The notes beneath the pieces were generated by a model. The model had not been told where the DNA came from, searched no databases, and was given only the letters and a program-made list of their open reading frames with translations. Shown piece after piece: positions 16,666 through 23,366 of a stretch of 33,859 nt of DNA (the stretch's first letter is position 1; the number at the start of each line of letters is the position of its first letter). This stretch comes from Streptococcus massiliensis DSM 18628 (lineage in GTDB: Bacteria > Bacillota > Bacilli > Lactobacillales > Streptococcaceae), in NCBI RefSeq assembly GCF_000380065.1, contig NZ_KB904371.1, forward strand, positions 1 to 33,859, written 5' to 3'. The translations under genes were made by a program, and so were the position numbers.

Positions 16666-17432
16666 GTAGGATTAGTCAAATTGTAAAAGGAGCGCGCGAC
16701 CAAGCACGTTTAACAGCTCTTGATTTCGCGCATGCCCTTTTTGAGGATGTGATAGAGCTTCATGGAGATCGTTCTTTTCGTGATGATGGTGCTGTAGTAG
16801 GAGGGATTGGTCGGCTGGCAGACCAGCCTATTACCTTTGTCGGTATCCAAAAAGGGCGTAACCTCCAAGATAACCTTAACCGTAATTTTGGTCAACCTCA
16901 TCCCGAAGGCTACCGTAAGGCGTTGCGTTTGATGAAACAGGCTGAAAAATTTGGGCGTCCAGTTATTACTTTTATCAATACTGCCGGTGCTTATCCGGGT
17001 CTTGGTGCTGAGGAGCGTGGTCAAGGTGAAGCGATTGCTCGCAATTTAATGGAAATGAGTGACCTGAAAGTACCGATTATCGCCATTATCATCGGTGAGG
17101 GCGGCTCAGGCGGGGCGCTGGCTTTGGCTGTAGCGGACAGAGTCTGGATGCTGGAAAATTCGATTTATGCCGTTCTCAGTCCTGAAGGTTTTGCTTCTAT
17201 CCTCTGGAAAGACGGTAGCCGCGCTATGGAAGCAGCGGAATTGATGAAAATCACTCCGTCTGAACTCCTTGTCATGCAGGTAGTGGATAAGGTCTTATCT
17301 GAAAAAGGTATGAGCAAGCAAGACTTGATCGACCGAGTCAAACAGGAGCTAGTTAAGGAACTTGAAAAGCTCCAAGAGCTGTCTCTTGAACAGCTACTAG
17401 AAGAACGCTATGAGCGTTTTAGAAAATATTAA
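16662..17432 (+). CDS. accA: Acetyl-CoA carboxylase carboxyltransferase subunit alpha AccA
   Basis: A 256-residue subunit, the short Firmicute form. Motifs [32 protein letters not shown] and [10 protein letters not shown] mark the acetyl-CoA binding and oxyanion regions. It is the last gene of the fab/acc cluster and is followed after 3 bases by a terminator. Confidence 0.96.
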   Translation: MSRISQIVKGARDQARLTALDFAHALFEDVIELHGDRSFRDDGAVVGGIGRLADQPITFVGIQKGRNLQDNLNRNFGQPHPEGYRKALRLMKQAEKFGRPVITFINTAGAYPGLGAEERGQGEAIARNLMEMSDLKVPIIAIIIGEGGSGGALALAVADRVWMLENSIYAVLSPEGFASILWKDGSRAMEAAELMKITPSELLVMQVVDKVLSEKGMSKQDLIDRVKQELVKELEKLQELSLEQLLEERYERFRKY

Positions 17433-17434
17433 AA

Positions 17435-17466
17435 CAAAAGGCTGGAATGGAATTCTGGCTTTTTTA
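17435..17466 (+). terminator. Rho-independent terminator of the fab/acc cluster
   Basis: AAAAGGCTGGAAT, loop GGA, ATTCTGGCTTTTT; a 13-bp stem with wobble pairs and a T run. Confidence 0.82.
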
Positions 17467-17499
17467 ATAGACGTTTAATTCCTTAACTACATTTTCTCC

Positions 17500-17527
17500 A
17501 AAAATCGTGCTAATCAGTGCGATTTTT
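17500..17527 (+). terminator. Second hairpin between accA and dedA
   Basis: AAAAATCG and CGATTTTT form an 8-bp stem with a 12-base loop and a T-rich tail. It may act as a back-up terminator; it ends just before the dedA -10. Confidence 0.4.
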
Positions 17528-17536
17528 TGTTATAAT
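17528..17536 (+). promoter_or_regulatory. Extended -10 promoter of dedA-like gene
   Basis: TGTTATAAT (TG-N-TATAAT). Transcription would start near 17543, very close to the start codon, implying a short or missing leader. Confidence 0.55.
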
Positions 17537-17548
17537 GTTTAAGGAAAG

Positions 17549-18214
17549 TTGAGAAAAATAGTGATTAATTTTATTTTACACATTGATGATTACATCTATA
17601 CGATTGCACAGGCAGTTGGCCCTTGGACCTATGTTATTCTTTTTTTGGTCATTTTTATTGAGACAGGGGCAGTTGTTTTTCCATTTTTACCGGGAGACAG
17701 CCTCCTTTTTGCAGCAGGGGCTTTGGCTGCAAATCCCAAAATGAATTTTCATGTTTTGCTGTTCATGGGTCTCTTTTTCATTGCGGCATTAGCAGGGGAT
17801 GTGCTTAATTTTTATTTAGGAAGAACGCTGGGCTATCGTTTAGTTCATCATAAATTTTTTAGTAAGTTTATTAAAGAGGAGCATATCCGTGAGGCGGAGA
17901 ATTATTTTGAAAAGCATGGTTCTGCGGCGATTATTTTGGGGCGCTACATTCCTATTGTTCGTACTTTTCTGCCCTTTGTTGCAGGTCTTAGCCAATATCC
18001 AGTAGCTGATTTTATCAAGCGAGTCTTGCTAGCAGCCTTTTCTTGGTCTCTGATTGCGACGGGTGCCGGCTATCTTTTTGGAAATATCTCTTTTGTTAAG
18101 GCACACTTTTCAGCGATTGTGCTGGGAATTGTTATTGTAACGCTGATGCCCACGGTTATAACACTGCTAAAAGGCCGAATCATTCAAAAACGGAATAAAC
18201 AAATGAAACGGTAG
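17549..18214 (+). CDS. DedA/SNARE-associated family membrane protein
   Basis: A protein of about 221 residues with four to five membrane segments. The DedA signatures are visible: VIFIETGAVVFPFLPGDSLLF near the start, and later the FEKHGSAAIILGRYIPIVRTFLPFVAG motif (shown here in parts) with the conserved arginine. DedA proteins are inner-membrane proteins linked to membrane homeostasis; several have been shown to act in undecaprenyl phosphate or phospholipid translocation, but the substrate here is unknown. The start is uncertain: TTG at 17549 lies directly after AAGGAAAG, while GTG at 17561 in the same frame is 12 bases downstream. Confidence 0.87.
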   Translation: MRKIVINFILHIDDYIYTIAQAVGPWTYVILFLVIFIETGAVVFPFLPGDSLLFAAGALAANPKMNFHVLLFMGLFFIAALAGDVLNFYLGRTLGYRLVHHKFFSKFIKEEHIREAENYFEKHGSAAIILGRYIPIVRTFLPFVAGLSQYPVADFIKRVLLAAFSWSLIATGAGYLFGNISFVKAHFSAIVLGIVIVTLMPTVITLLKGRIIQKRNKQMKR

Positions 18215-18612
18215 TTGTAGAACTGCTGTTTTATTGTGAAAGTAAATATGCTAAGTAAACTAGCTATGGTCAGGTTTTAGCTTAAAAATAGCATAAAATT
18301 TCCACTATCCGCATAAACACTGGAAGCATTATACCTCGTCAGGGATAAACCAATCAAATTACTATTGATTTTCTACGTATGAATGAGCTTTGGTACGACA
18401 ATTTTTCCTGAAAAGTGATAATTAAAATATACTTCCAATGCAAATCGAATATTCACAAAGGTAGGCACTTCAAAAATGAGGTGTCTATTTTTTTACTCAA
18501 TTTGAAAAATCGTGATAATGATGGAAAGAAAAACTTGGGAAAGAAAATGTAGCTCTCCCACGATAAAGACACTAAAAACATAAAAATCAATATATCACAG
18601 AAAGGACGAAAT
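18215..18612. other. Non-coding AT-rich stretch between dedA and the small ORF
   Basis: Nearly 400 bases with no convincing ORF on either strand and stops in all frames. It contains one clear terminator hairpin at 18462-18493. I found no repeat, RNA gene or attachment site in it. It may be decayed coding sequence at the edge of the acquired segment, but I cannot identify a parent gene. Confidence 0.4.
18462..18493 (+). terminator. Rho-independent terminator
   Basis: TAGGCACTTCA, loop AAAA, TGAGGTGTCTA forms an 11-bp stem with two wobble pairs and is followed by TTTTTTT. It lies 250 bases after dedA, so it may end dedA transcription or belong to lost sequence. Confidence 0.8.
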
Positions 18613-18762
18613 ATGGAACGTAAATTTGTTATTCTCAATATGGGAAAAATTTTTGGAAACTTGGAATTTGCTGGTGAAGATAAGGTTATTCAGAGAAGAA
18701 TCAACGGGCAGTTTAGTCTGACACTTGAAAAGAATGAAAGCAATTGGAAGATTGTGAAGTAA
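18613..18762 (+). CDS. Small hypothetical protein (49 aa)
   Basis: ATG at 18613 preceded by AAAGGACG gives a 49-residue product beginning MERKFVILNMGKIFGNLEF and ending NESNWKIVK. It is mixed in charge, has no membrane segment or signal peptide, and matches no family that I recognise. No clear promoter is seen. It could be a real small protein or the remnant of a longer gene. A good ribosome binding site at normal spacing is the main argument for translation. Confidence 0.4.
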   Translation: MERKFVILNMGKIFGNLEFAGEDKVIQRRINGQFSLTLEKNESNWKIVK

Positions 18763-18807
18763 TCTAATCAAAGAAAATATTTCCATTTCATTCTCTACCA
18801 TCTAAAA

Positions 18808-18865
18808 TTGACCAGTCAGTCAAAATATGATATACTCTAATTGAACATACTGACTGGCTAGTCAA
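18808..18865 (+). promoter_or_regulatory. tetR promoter with twin 16-bp operators
   Basis: TTGACC (18808-18813), 17 bases, TATACT (18831-18836). The 16-mer TTGACCAGTCAGTCAA (18808-18823) covers the -35. A near-identical copy lies downstream in opposite orientation (18850-18865, TTGACTAGCCAGTCAG on the minus strand), 13 of 16 matching. Paired sites around the promoter suggest autorepression by the TetR protein encoded next. Confidence 0.75.
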
Positions 18866-18881
18866 TTTAGTGAGGTGTCTT

Positions 18882-19520
18882 ATGACTACTAAGAATTTTG
18901 AAAAAATTTCAGATGAAAAAAAGGAGCAAATAATAACTAAAGGAATTGAAATTTTCTCGAAGTTTTCTTTTGTAGAAGCACGTACTGATTTAATCACTTA
19001 TGAAGCTGGCATTTCTAAAGGTTTACTATTTTACTATTTTGGCAGTAAAAAGAATTTTTATTTATATTTGTTTAATTATACAATTGACCTATTGACGCAA
19101 GATTTAAAATATGAAGAAATTCATGATGACTTTTATGAAATAATTTTTGACATGATGGATATGAAATACAATTTAATCACGAGATATCCAAATGAAACAA
19201 AGTTTTTAAATATGGTTTCTAAGGAAACACACAAAGAAGTTAGCAAAGAAGTTAGAAATATTTTCAACATATATCATAAAAAATCAAAAGAAAAATCAAG
19301 TAAGATTATTTTAAATGCTGTTAAAAAATTAAGACTAAGGCAAGACATAGACACTCAAAAAATTATTGAGAGTTTAAGTTTATATATTGATGCAATTGTA
19401 ATGAAATATCTCCATTTGTATCAAGACAATCCAACGGAGTTATTTGATAATTTTAATGAATTTAAAGAAGATATTAAAGAATGTCTTGATTTAATGATTT
19501 ACGGAATTGTCATCAAATAA
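18882..19520 (+). CDS. TetR/AcrR-family transcriptional regulator (AT-rich)
   Basis: A 212-residue regulator. The N-terminal helix-turn-helix is in the usual place: DLITYEAGISKGLLFYYFGSK corresponds to the TetR recognition helix and the YYFGSK hinge. The rest is a variable ligand-binding domain with no assignable ligand. ATG at 18882 follows GAGGTG; an in-frame GTG at 18870 is less likely. Base composition and codons are clearly more AT-rich than in flanking genes, suggesting horizontal transfer. The following hydrolase gene begins 34 bases after its stop and is the likely target. Confidence 0.88.
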   Translation: MTTKNFEKISDEKKEQIITKGIEIFSKFSFVEARTDLITYEAGISKGLLFYYFGSKKNFYLYLFNYTIDLLTQDLKYEEIHDDFYEIIFDMMDMKYNLITRYPNETKFLNMVSKETHKEVSKEVRNIFNIYHKKSKEKSSKIILNAVKKLRLRQDIDTQKIIESLSLYIDAIVMKYLHLYQDNPTELFDNFNEFKEDIKECLDLMIYGIVIK

Positions 19521-19554
19521 AACTTTTCAATATTATAATTAGGAGGAATGTTGA

Positions 19555-20601
19555 ATGAACTATGACTATAAAAATCCATACGAACATTTATCTGGAAAAT
19601 TAAATAATAGAAAACTGATTGCCGCTGGTTTTTCAGAAAAAACTTATGATACAGGGAATGTTAAACTGAACTTTGTTGTTGGTCCTAATAATGGACCAAG
19701 TTTATTGTTGATTCCAGCTCAAATTGGTATGTGGGAAAGTTATAAAAAAGTGCTTTTACCACTATCAAAAATTTTTCAAGTATATGCCATAGATGTGAGA
19801 GGTCATGGAAAATCTTCTTGGACACCGGGATATTATTCATGGAAAATTATTGGTGAGGATATAAAACTATTTATAGAAAATGTAATAAAACAAAAGGTAA
19901 TTATTAGCGGAAATTCATCGGGTGGCATTATCGCTCTTTGGTGTGCTGCTAATATTCCCGAATATGTTTCCGGAATTATTCTTGAGGACGCACCTATTTT
20001 TTCTGCTGAAATGCCACGATTTAAAGAACAAGATAAATTTGTATATAACGGACTAAAACATCTTGTTGATCAAATTGGGAATATATCAGATAGAGATTTG
20101 GCAAATTATTTTAAAGATATGGAAGTACCAGCCTCTGATAAGAGAATCAAAAAAATTCCAAATTGGTTTGTCAGTTGGTTGTCACGAAAGATAAAGAAGT
20201 TTCAAAATAAATACCCCGATAGTCCAGTCGAAATCGGATTCCCATTCCCGAATAGCTTGCGTTTGCTAATTAAATCATTATCTATGTTTGACCCAGATTT
20301 TGCCAGAGCCTTTGTGGATGGTAGATTTTATGATGGCATTGATCATGCAGAAGCTTTTAAGAAAACGAAATGCCCCATATTGCTTATTCAAGCCGATTGG
20401 AAACGATACGAAAATTACGGACTTGTAGGAGCATTTGATGATGATGACGCTCAGCATGCTATTTCCTTGGCTTCGCAAATAATATATAAAAAAGTTTCCG
20501 CTAATCATGTTATTCATGCTTTCAAGCCAAAAGAGTATATTAAACTACTATCAGAATTTAAAGAAATAGTATCTGACAATTCTACATATAATGGTGCGTG
20601 A
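19555..20601 (+). CDS. Alpha/beta hydrolase
   Basis: A 348-residue alpha/beta-hydrolase-fold protein. The strand-turn AIDVRGHGKSSW, the nucleophile elbow GNSSGG (Ser121) and a late histidine (His318 in NHVIHAF, or His321) give a plausible catalytic triad. No signal peptide, so cytoplasmic. The substrate cannot be predicted; detoxification or ester hydrolysis are typical for the fold. A strong AGGAGGAATG-type site precedes the ATG. AT-rich like the TetR gene upstream, with which it likely forms a two-gene operon. Confidence 0.85.
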   Translation: MNYDYKNPYEHLSGKLNNRKLIAAGFSEKTYDTGNVKLNFVVGPNNGPSLLLIPAQIGMWESYKKVLLPLSKIFQVYAIDVRGHGKSSWTPGYYSWKIIGEDIKLFIENVIKQKVIISGNSSGGIIALWCAANIPEYVSGIILEDAPIFSAEMPRFKEQDKFVYNGLKHLVDQIGNISDRDLANYFKDMEVPASDKRIKKIPNWFVSWLSRKIKKFQNKYPDSPVEIGFPFPNSLRLLIKSLSMFDPDFARAFVDGRFYDGIDHAEAFKKTKCPILLIQADWKRYENYGLVGAFDDDDAQHAISLASQIIYKKVSANHVIHAFKPKEYIKLLSEFKEIVSDNSTYNGA

Positions 20602-20678
20602 TGAAAATGATAATTGAAAATTTGCAATATGTTTATTATAAAAAGTGAACTTAGCTGATAAATAATTACTAATTTTCC

Positions 20679-20707
20679 TTGCATAATAAGCCAATCTGCG
20701 CTATAAT
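20679..20707 (+). promoter_or_regulatory. Promoter of rpsF-ssb-rpsR
   Basis: TTGCAT (20679-20684), 17 bases, TATAAT (20702-20707). It starts about 70 bases of leader before rpsF. Confidence 0.8.
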
Positions 20708-20713
20708 AGTATC

Positions 20714-20760
20714 TTGTGAGCGTGCCTCACTTACTCGCGGCAGAGATCGTGAGTCATTAG
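20714..20760 (+). promoter_or_regulatory. rpsF leader with alternative hairpins (possible S6:S18 autoregulatory RNA)
   Basis: The leader contains GTGAG (20716-20720), CTCAC (20726-20730) and a second GTGAG (20749-20753). CTCAC can pair with either, giving two exclusive hairpins; TGCC (20723-20726) and GGCA (20739-20742) can also pair. Firmicute rpsF mRNAs are known to carry an autoregulatory structure bound by the S6:S18 complex. I infer this is it, but did not match the consensus base by base. Confidence 0.45.
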
Positions 20761-20780
20761 ACCAAAAGGAGGAACTATCA

Positions 20781-21071
20781 ATGGCTAAATACGAAATTCT
20801 TTATATTATTCGTCCAAACATTGAAGAAGAAGCAAAAACTGCTTTGGTAACGCGTTTTGACTCTATCTTAACTGACAACGGTGCAACTATCGTTGAGTCA
20901 AAAGACTGGGAAAAACGTCGTCTTGCATACGAAATCCAAGATTTCCGTGAAGGACTTTACCACATCGTAAACGTTGAAGCTGAAGACGCAGTCGCTTTGA
21001 ATGAATTTGACCGTCTTTCAAAAATCAACGCTGACATTCTTCGTCACATGATCGTCAAACTTGACGCATAA
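20781..21071 (+). CDS. rpsF: 30S ribosomal protein S6
   Basis: A 96-residue S6 protein starting [20 protein letters not shown]6 binds S18 on the 30S platform. ATG at 20781 follows a strong AAAGGAGG; the open frame upstream covers the promoter and leader and is not coding. First gene of the conserved rpsF-ssb-rpsR operon. Confidence 0.97.
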   Translation: MAKYEILYIIRPNIEEEAKTALVTRFDSILTDNGATIVESKDWEKRRLAYEIQDFREGLYHIVNVEAEDAVALNEFDRLSKINADILRHMIVKLDA

Positions 21072-21082
21072 GAAGGGTTACT

Positions 21083-21574
21083 ATGATAAATAACGTTGTA
21101 CTTGTGGGTCGGATGACCCGAGATGCAGAACTTCGCTATACACCCTCTAATGTTGCCGTTGCGACCTTCACTCTTGCAGTAAACCGCAATTTTAAAAGTC
21201 AGAACGGTGAGCGTGAGGCAGACTTCATCAATTGCGTGATGTGGCGTCAGCCGGCTGAGAATTTGGCAAACTGGGCAAAAAAAGGTGCTTTGATTGGAGT
21301 GACTGGTCGTATTCAGACCCGCAACTACGAAAATCAGCAAGGACAGCGTGTCTATGTTACTGAGGTTGTAGCAGAAAACTTCCAAATGCTGGAAAGTCGC
21401 GCTGCTCGTGAAGGTCAAGGTAGTGGTTATACGCCAAATAATAATTTTGGTAGCCCAACACCTAATTTTGGCAACAGTCAATCATCTTCTCAAACGCCTA
21501 ATTTTTCACGTGATGAAAGTCCATTTGGAGCAACGAGCCCGATGGATATTTCAGATGACGATCTACCATTTTAA
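21083..21574 (+). CDS. ssb: Single-stranded DNA-binding protein
   Basis: A 163-residue SSB. OB-fold N-terminus ([20 protein letters not shown]), glycine/asparagine/serine-rich linker from about residue 110 and the acidic tail DDDLPF that recruits partner proteins. Lies between rpsF and rpsR as in most Firmicutes. Confidence 0.97.
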   Translation: MINNVVLVGRMTRDAELRYTPSNVAVATFTLAVNRNFKSQNGEREADFINCVMWRQPAENLANWAKKGALIGVTGRIQTRNYENQQGQRVYVTEVVAENFQMLESRAAREGQGSGYTPNNNFGSPTPNFGNSQSSSQTPNFSRDESPFGATSPMDISDDDLPF

Positions 21575-21606
21575 TGGGACTATTAAATATATAAAGGAGA
21601 AAGAAC

Positions 21607-21849
21607 ATGGCTCAACAACAACGTCGTGGCGGATTTAAACGCCGTAAAAAAGTTGATTACATCGCAGCAAACAAAATTGAATATGTTGATTACAAAGATA
21701 CAGAATTGCTTAGCCGTTTCGTTTCAGAACGTGGGAAAATTCTTCCTCGTCGTGTGACTGGAACATCAGCTAAAAACCAACGTAAAGTAACAACCGCTAT
21801 CAAACGTGCTCGTGTAATGGCTTTGATGCCTTTCGTAAATGAAGACTAA
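21607..21849 (+). CDS. rpsR: 30S ribosomal protein S18
   Basis: An 80-residue basic S18 protein with an N-terminal [10 protein letters not shown] tract and the [14 protein letters not shown] core. AAAGGAG precedes the ATG. Last gene of the operon, followed by a perfect terminator hairpin. Confidence 0.97.
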   Translation: MAQQQRRGGFKRRKKVDYIAANKIEYVDYKDTELLSRFVSERGKILPRRVTGTSAKNQRKVTTAIKRARVMALMPFVNED

Positions 21850-21854
21850 AGATG

Positions 21855-21877
21855 GAGACCGTCAGGTCTCTTTTTTT
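21855..21877 (+). terminator. Rho-independent terminator after rpsR
   Basis: GAGACC, loop GTCA, GGTCTC, then seven T. Confidence 0.9.
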
Positions 21878-21911
21878 GTGTAAAAAAAAGAGGAAATTTT
21901 CAGGACTTTTA

Positions 21912-21940
21912 TTGACAATTTGTCAGTTGAGTGTTATACT
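21912..21940 (+). promoter_or_regulatory. Promoter and operator of the TetR-ABC operon
   Basis: Consensus TTGACA (21912-21917), 17 bases, TATACT (21935-21940). The perfect inverted repeat TGACAA-T-TTGTCA (21913-21925) overlaps the -35, so the encoded TetR protein likely represses itself. Almost the same 18 bases recur at 22617. Confidence 0.78.
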
Positions 21941-21964
21941 ACTTTAGTAAATGAGGGAAAAGAG

Positions 21965-22579
21965 ATGAGAGATGTAAAAACGCCACAGGTTCGGCGAGCA
22001 GAAATTATGGCGGCAGCCATGAAAGTCTTCCATGAAAAGGGCTATCTAAAGACGAGAACACAGGACATCATCAATGAAGCGGGGATTTCGCGGGGGCTTC
22101 TCTACTACCATTTCAAGGACAAGGAAGATATCCTTTATTGCCTGATTGAAAAGTATTCAGAGCCGCTTTTGCAGCAGTTGAAAGAAATCAGCCAGCAGGA
22201 GGATTTACCTGTGCTGGAAAAACTGCGTTTGTTTATGGATGCGACCATGATTTCAGAATCCAGCTTGACACAGGAAAATAAAACCCTACAAAATACGGTT
22301 CACTTAGACGCAAATCGCTATCTTTTGGATCGCTTTTGCCATAAGCTCTGCCGACAGATGACGGTTTATTTTACCAATATTTTAGAGGAGGGAAGAGCTC
22401 AGCAGCTGTTTCACTTGGAGCGTCCAAAGGAGACGGCGACTTTCTTGATGACGGCTTATGTTTTCGTGTCAAATGATGCCAAAATACAAAGTCAAAGCGA
22501 GCAAGAAATGGTGCAGTATCTAGCGGCCTATAAGCGTTTGCTGGCAAGGACGCTGGAAATTGATGAGAATGATTTGTAA
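21965..22579 (+). CDS. TetR/AcrR-family transcriptional regulator
   Basis: A 204-residue regulator. The TetR DNA-binding domain is clear: VRRAEIMAAAMKVFHEKGY, then IINEAGISRGLLYYHFKDK. The C-terminal domain is unassigned. Of the in-frame starts, ATG at 21965 suits the promoter and the GAGGGAAAAG upstream; an earlier GTG would overlap the -10. It precedes an ABC exporter and shares an operator with it, so it probably controls that exporter. Confidence 0.9.
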   Translation: MRDVKTPQVRRAEIMAAAMKVFHEKGYLKTRTQDIINEAGISRGLLYYHFKDKEDILYCLIEKYSEPLLQQLKEISQQEDLPVLEKLRLFMDATMISESSLTQENKTLQNTVHLDANRYLLDRFCHKLCRQMTVYFTNILEEGRAQQLFHLERPKETATFLMTAYVFVSNDAKIQSQSEQEMVQYLAAYKRLLARTLEIDENDL

Positions 22580-22582
22580 TAG

Positions 22583-22606
22583 TGAGCTTGGTCAAGCTCA
22601 TTCTTT
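22583..22606 (+). terminator. Weak terminator-like hairpin after the TetR gene
   Basis: TGAGCTTG, GT, CAAGCTCA is a perfect 8-bp palindrome followed by TTCTTT. The short T tract suggests partial read-through into the ABC genes. Confidence 0.45.
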
Positions 22607-22616
22607 AAACAGAAAA

Positions 22617-22634
22617 TTGGCAATTTGTCAGTTG
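22617..22634 (+). promoter_or_regulatory. Second copy of the TetR operator, upstream of the ABC genes
   Basis: TTGGCAATTTGTCAGTTG differs at one of 18 bases from the operator at 21912-21929. No good -10 follows at normal spacing, so this may be a roadblock site or a weak promoter. Confidence 0.65.
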
Positions 22635-22652
22635 TAGTTAAAAGGAGAGACC

Positions 22653-23366
22653 ATGTTAGATATTCAACATATCAGTAAGACTTATGCCAATGGCAAGGAG
22701 GCGGTCAAGGACTTGACTTTGACGGTTGAGGCGGGCGACATCTACGGCTTTATCGGGGCAAATGGTGCGGGCAAAACGACGACCATTAAGGCGGTCGTGG
22801 GCATTCATGGCTTTGATGAGGGCGACATTCAGATTTTAGGGCATTCGATTAGGGAGGAGCCGGTCAAATGCAAGCAGCAATTCGCTTTTTTGCCGGATAA
22901 TCCCAATCTGTATGAGCAGTTGACGGGTTATCAATACATTGATTTTATTGGAAATGTTTATGGCGTGCCCATGGAAAAGCGCAACAGTATCGTAGAACAA
23001 TATGCTCGGATTTTTGAGTTAGAGCCAGCCTTGGACAATCTGATTTCTTCTTATTCCCATGGAATGAAGCAGCGTTTGGCGCTGATTGCGGCGCTTGTTC
23101 ACGGGCCCAAGCTCTTGATTTTGGACGAACCCTTTGTCGGTCTTGACCCCAAAGGTGCCTATCATCTAAAGGAAATCATGAAAGAGCGAGCGGCAGCGGG
23201 CTGTGCCATTTTCTTTTCGACCCATGTCTTGGAAGTGGCCGAAAAGTTGTGCAATAAGGTTGCCATTATGAAGGCGGGGCGACTGGTTGCAAACGGTAAC
23301 CTCGATGAGGTCAAGGGTGCTTCTTCGCTGGAAACAATTTTTATGGAGTTGCAAGATGATGAATAA
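22653..23366 (+). CDS. ABC transporter ATP-binding protein
   Basis: A 237-residue ATPase with Walker A GANGAGKTTT, signature SYSHGMKQR, Walker B LLILDEPFVGLDP and the H-loop FFSTHV. The class is that of drug, bacteriocin or lipid exporters rather than nutrient importers. AAAGGAGAG precedes the ATG. It overlaps the permease gene by 11 bases. Substrate unknown. Confidence 0.93.
   Translation: MLDIQHISKTYANGKEAVKDLTLTVEAGDIYGFIGANGAGKTTTIKAVVGIHGFDEGDIQILGHSIREEPVKCKQQFAFLPDNPNLYEQLTGYQYIDFIGNVYGVPMEKRNSIVEQYARIFELEPALDNLISSYSHGMKQRLALIAALVHGPKLLILDEPFVGLDPKGAYHLKEIMKERAAAGCAIFFSTHVLEVAEKLCNKVAIMKAGRLVANGNLDEVKGASSLETIFMELQDDE

Noticed and set aside
18215-18612. RNA gene or pseudogene in the gap after dedA
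   Set aside because: No tRNA-like fold, no recognised RNA, and translated fragments match nothing I can name; only the terminator hairpin is supported.
20679-20780. Longer N-terminus for S6
   Set aside because: The upstream open frame runs through the promoter and leader; S6 starts at 20781 after AAAGGAGG and has the normal length.
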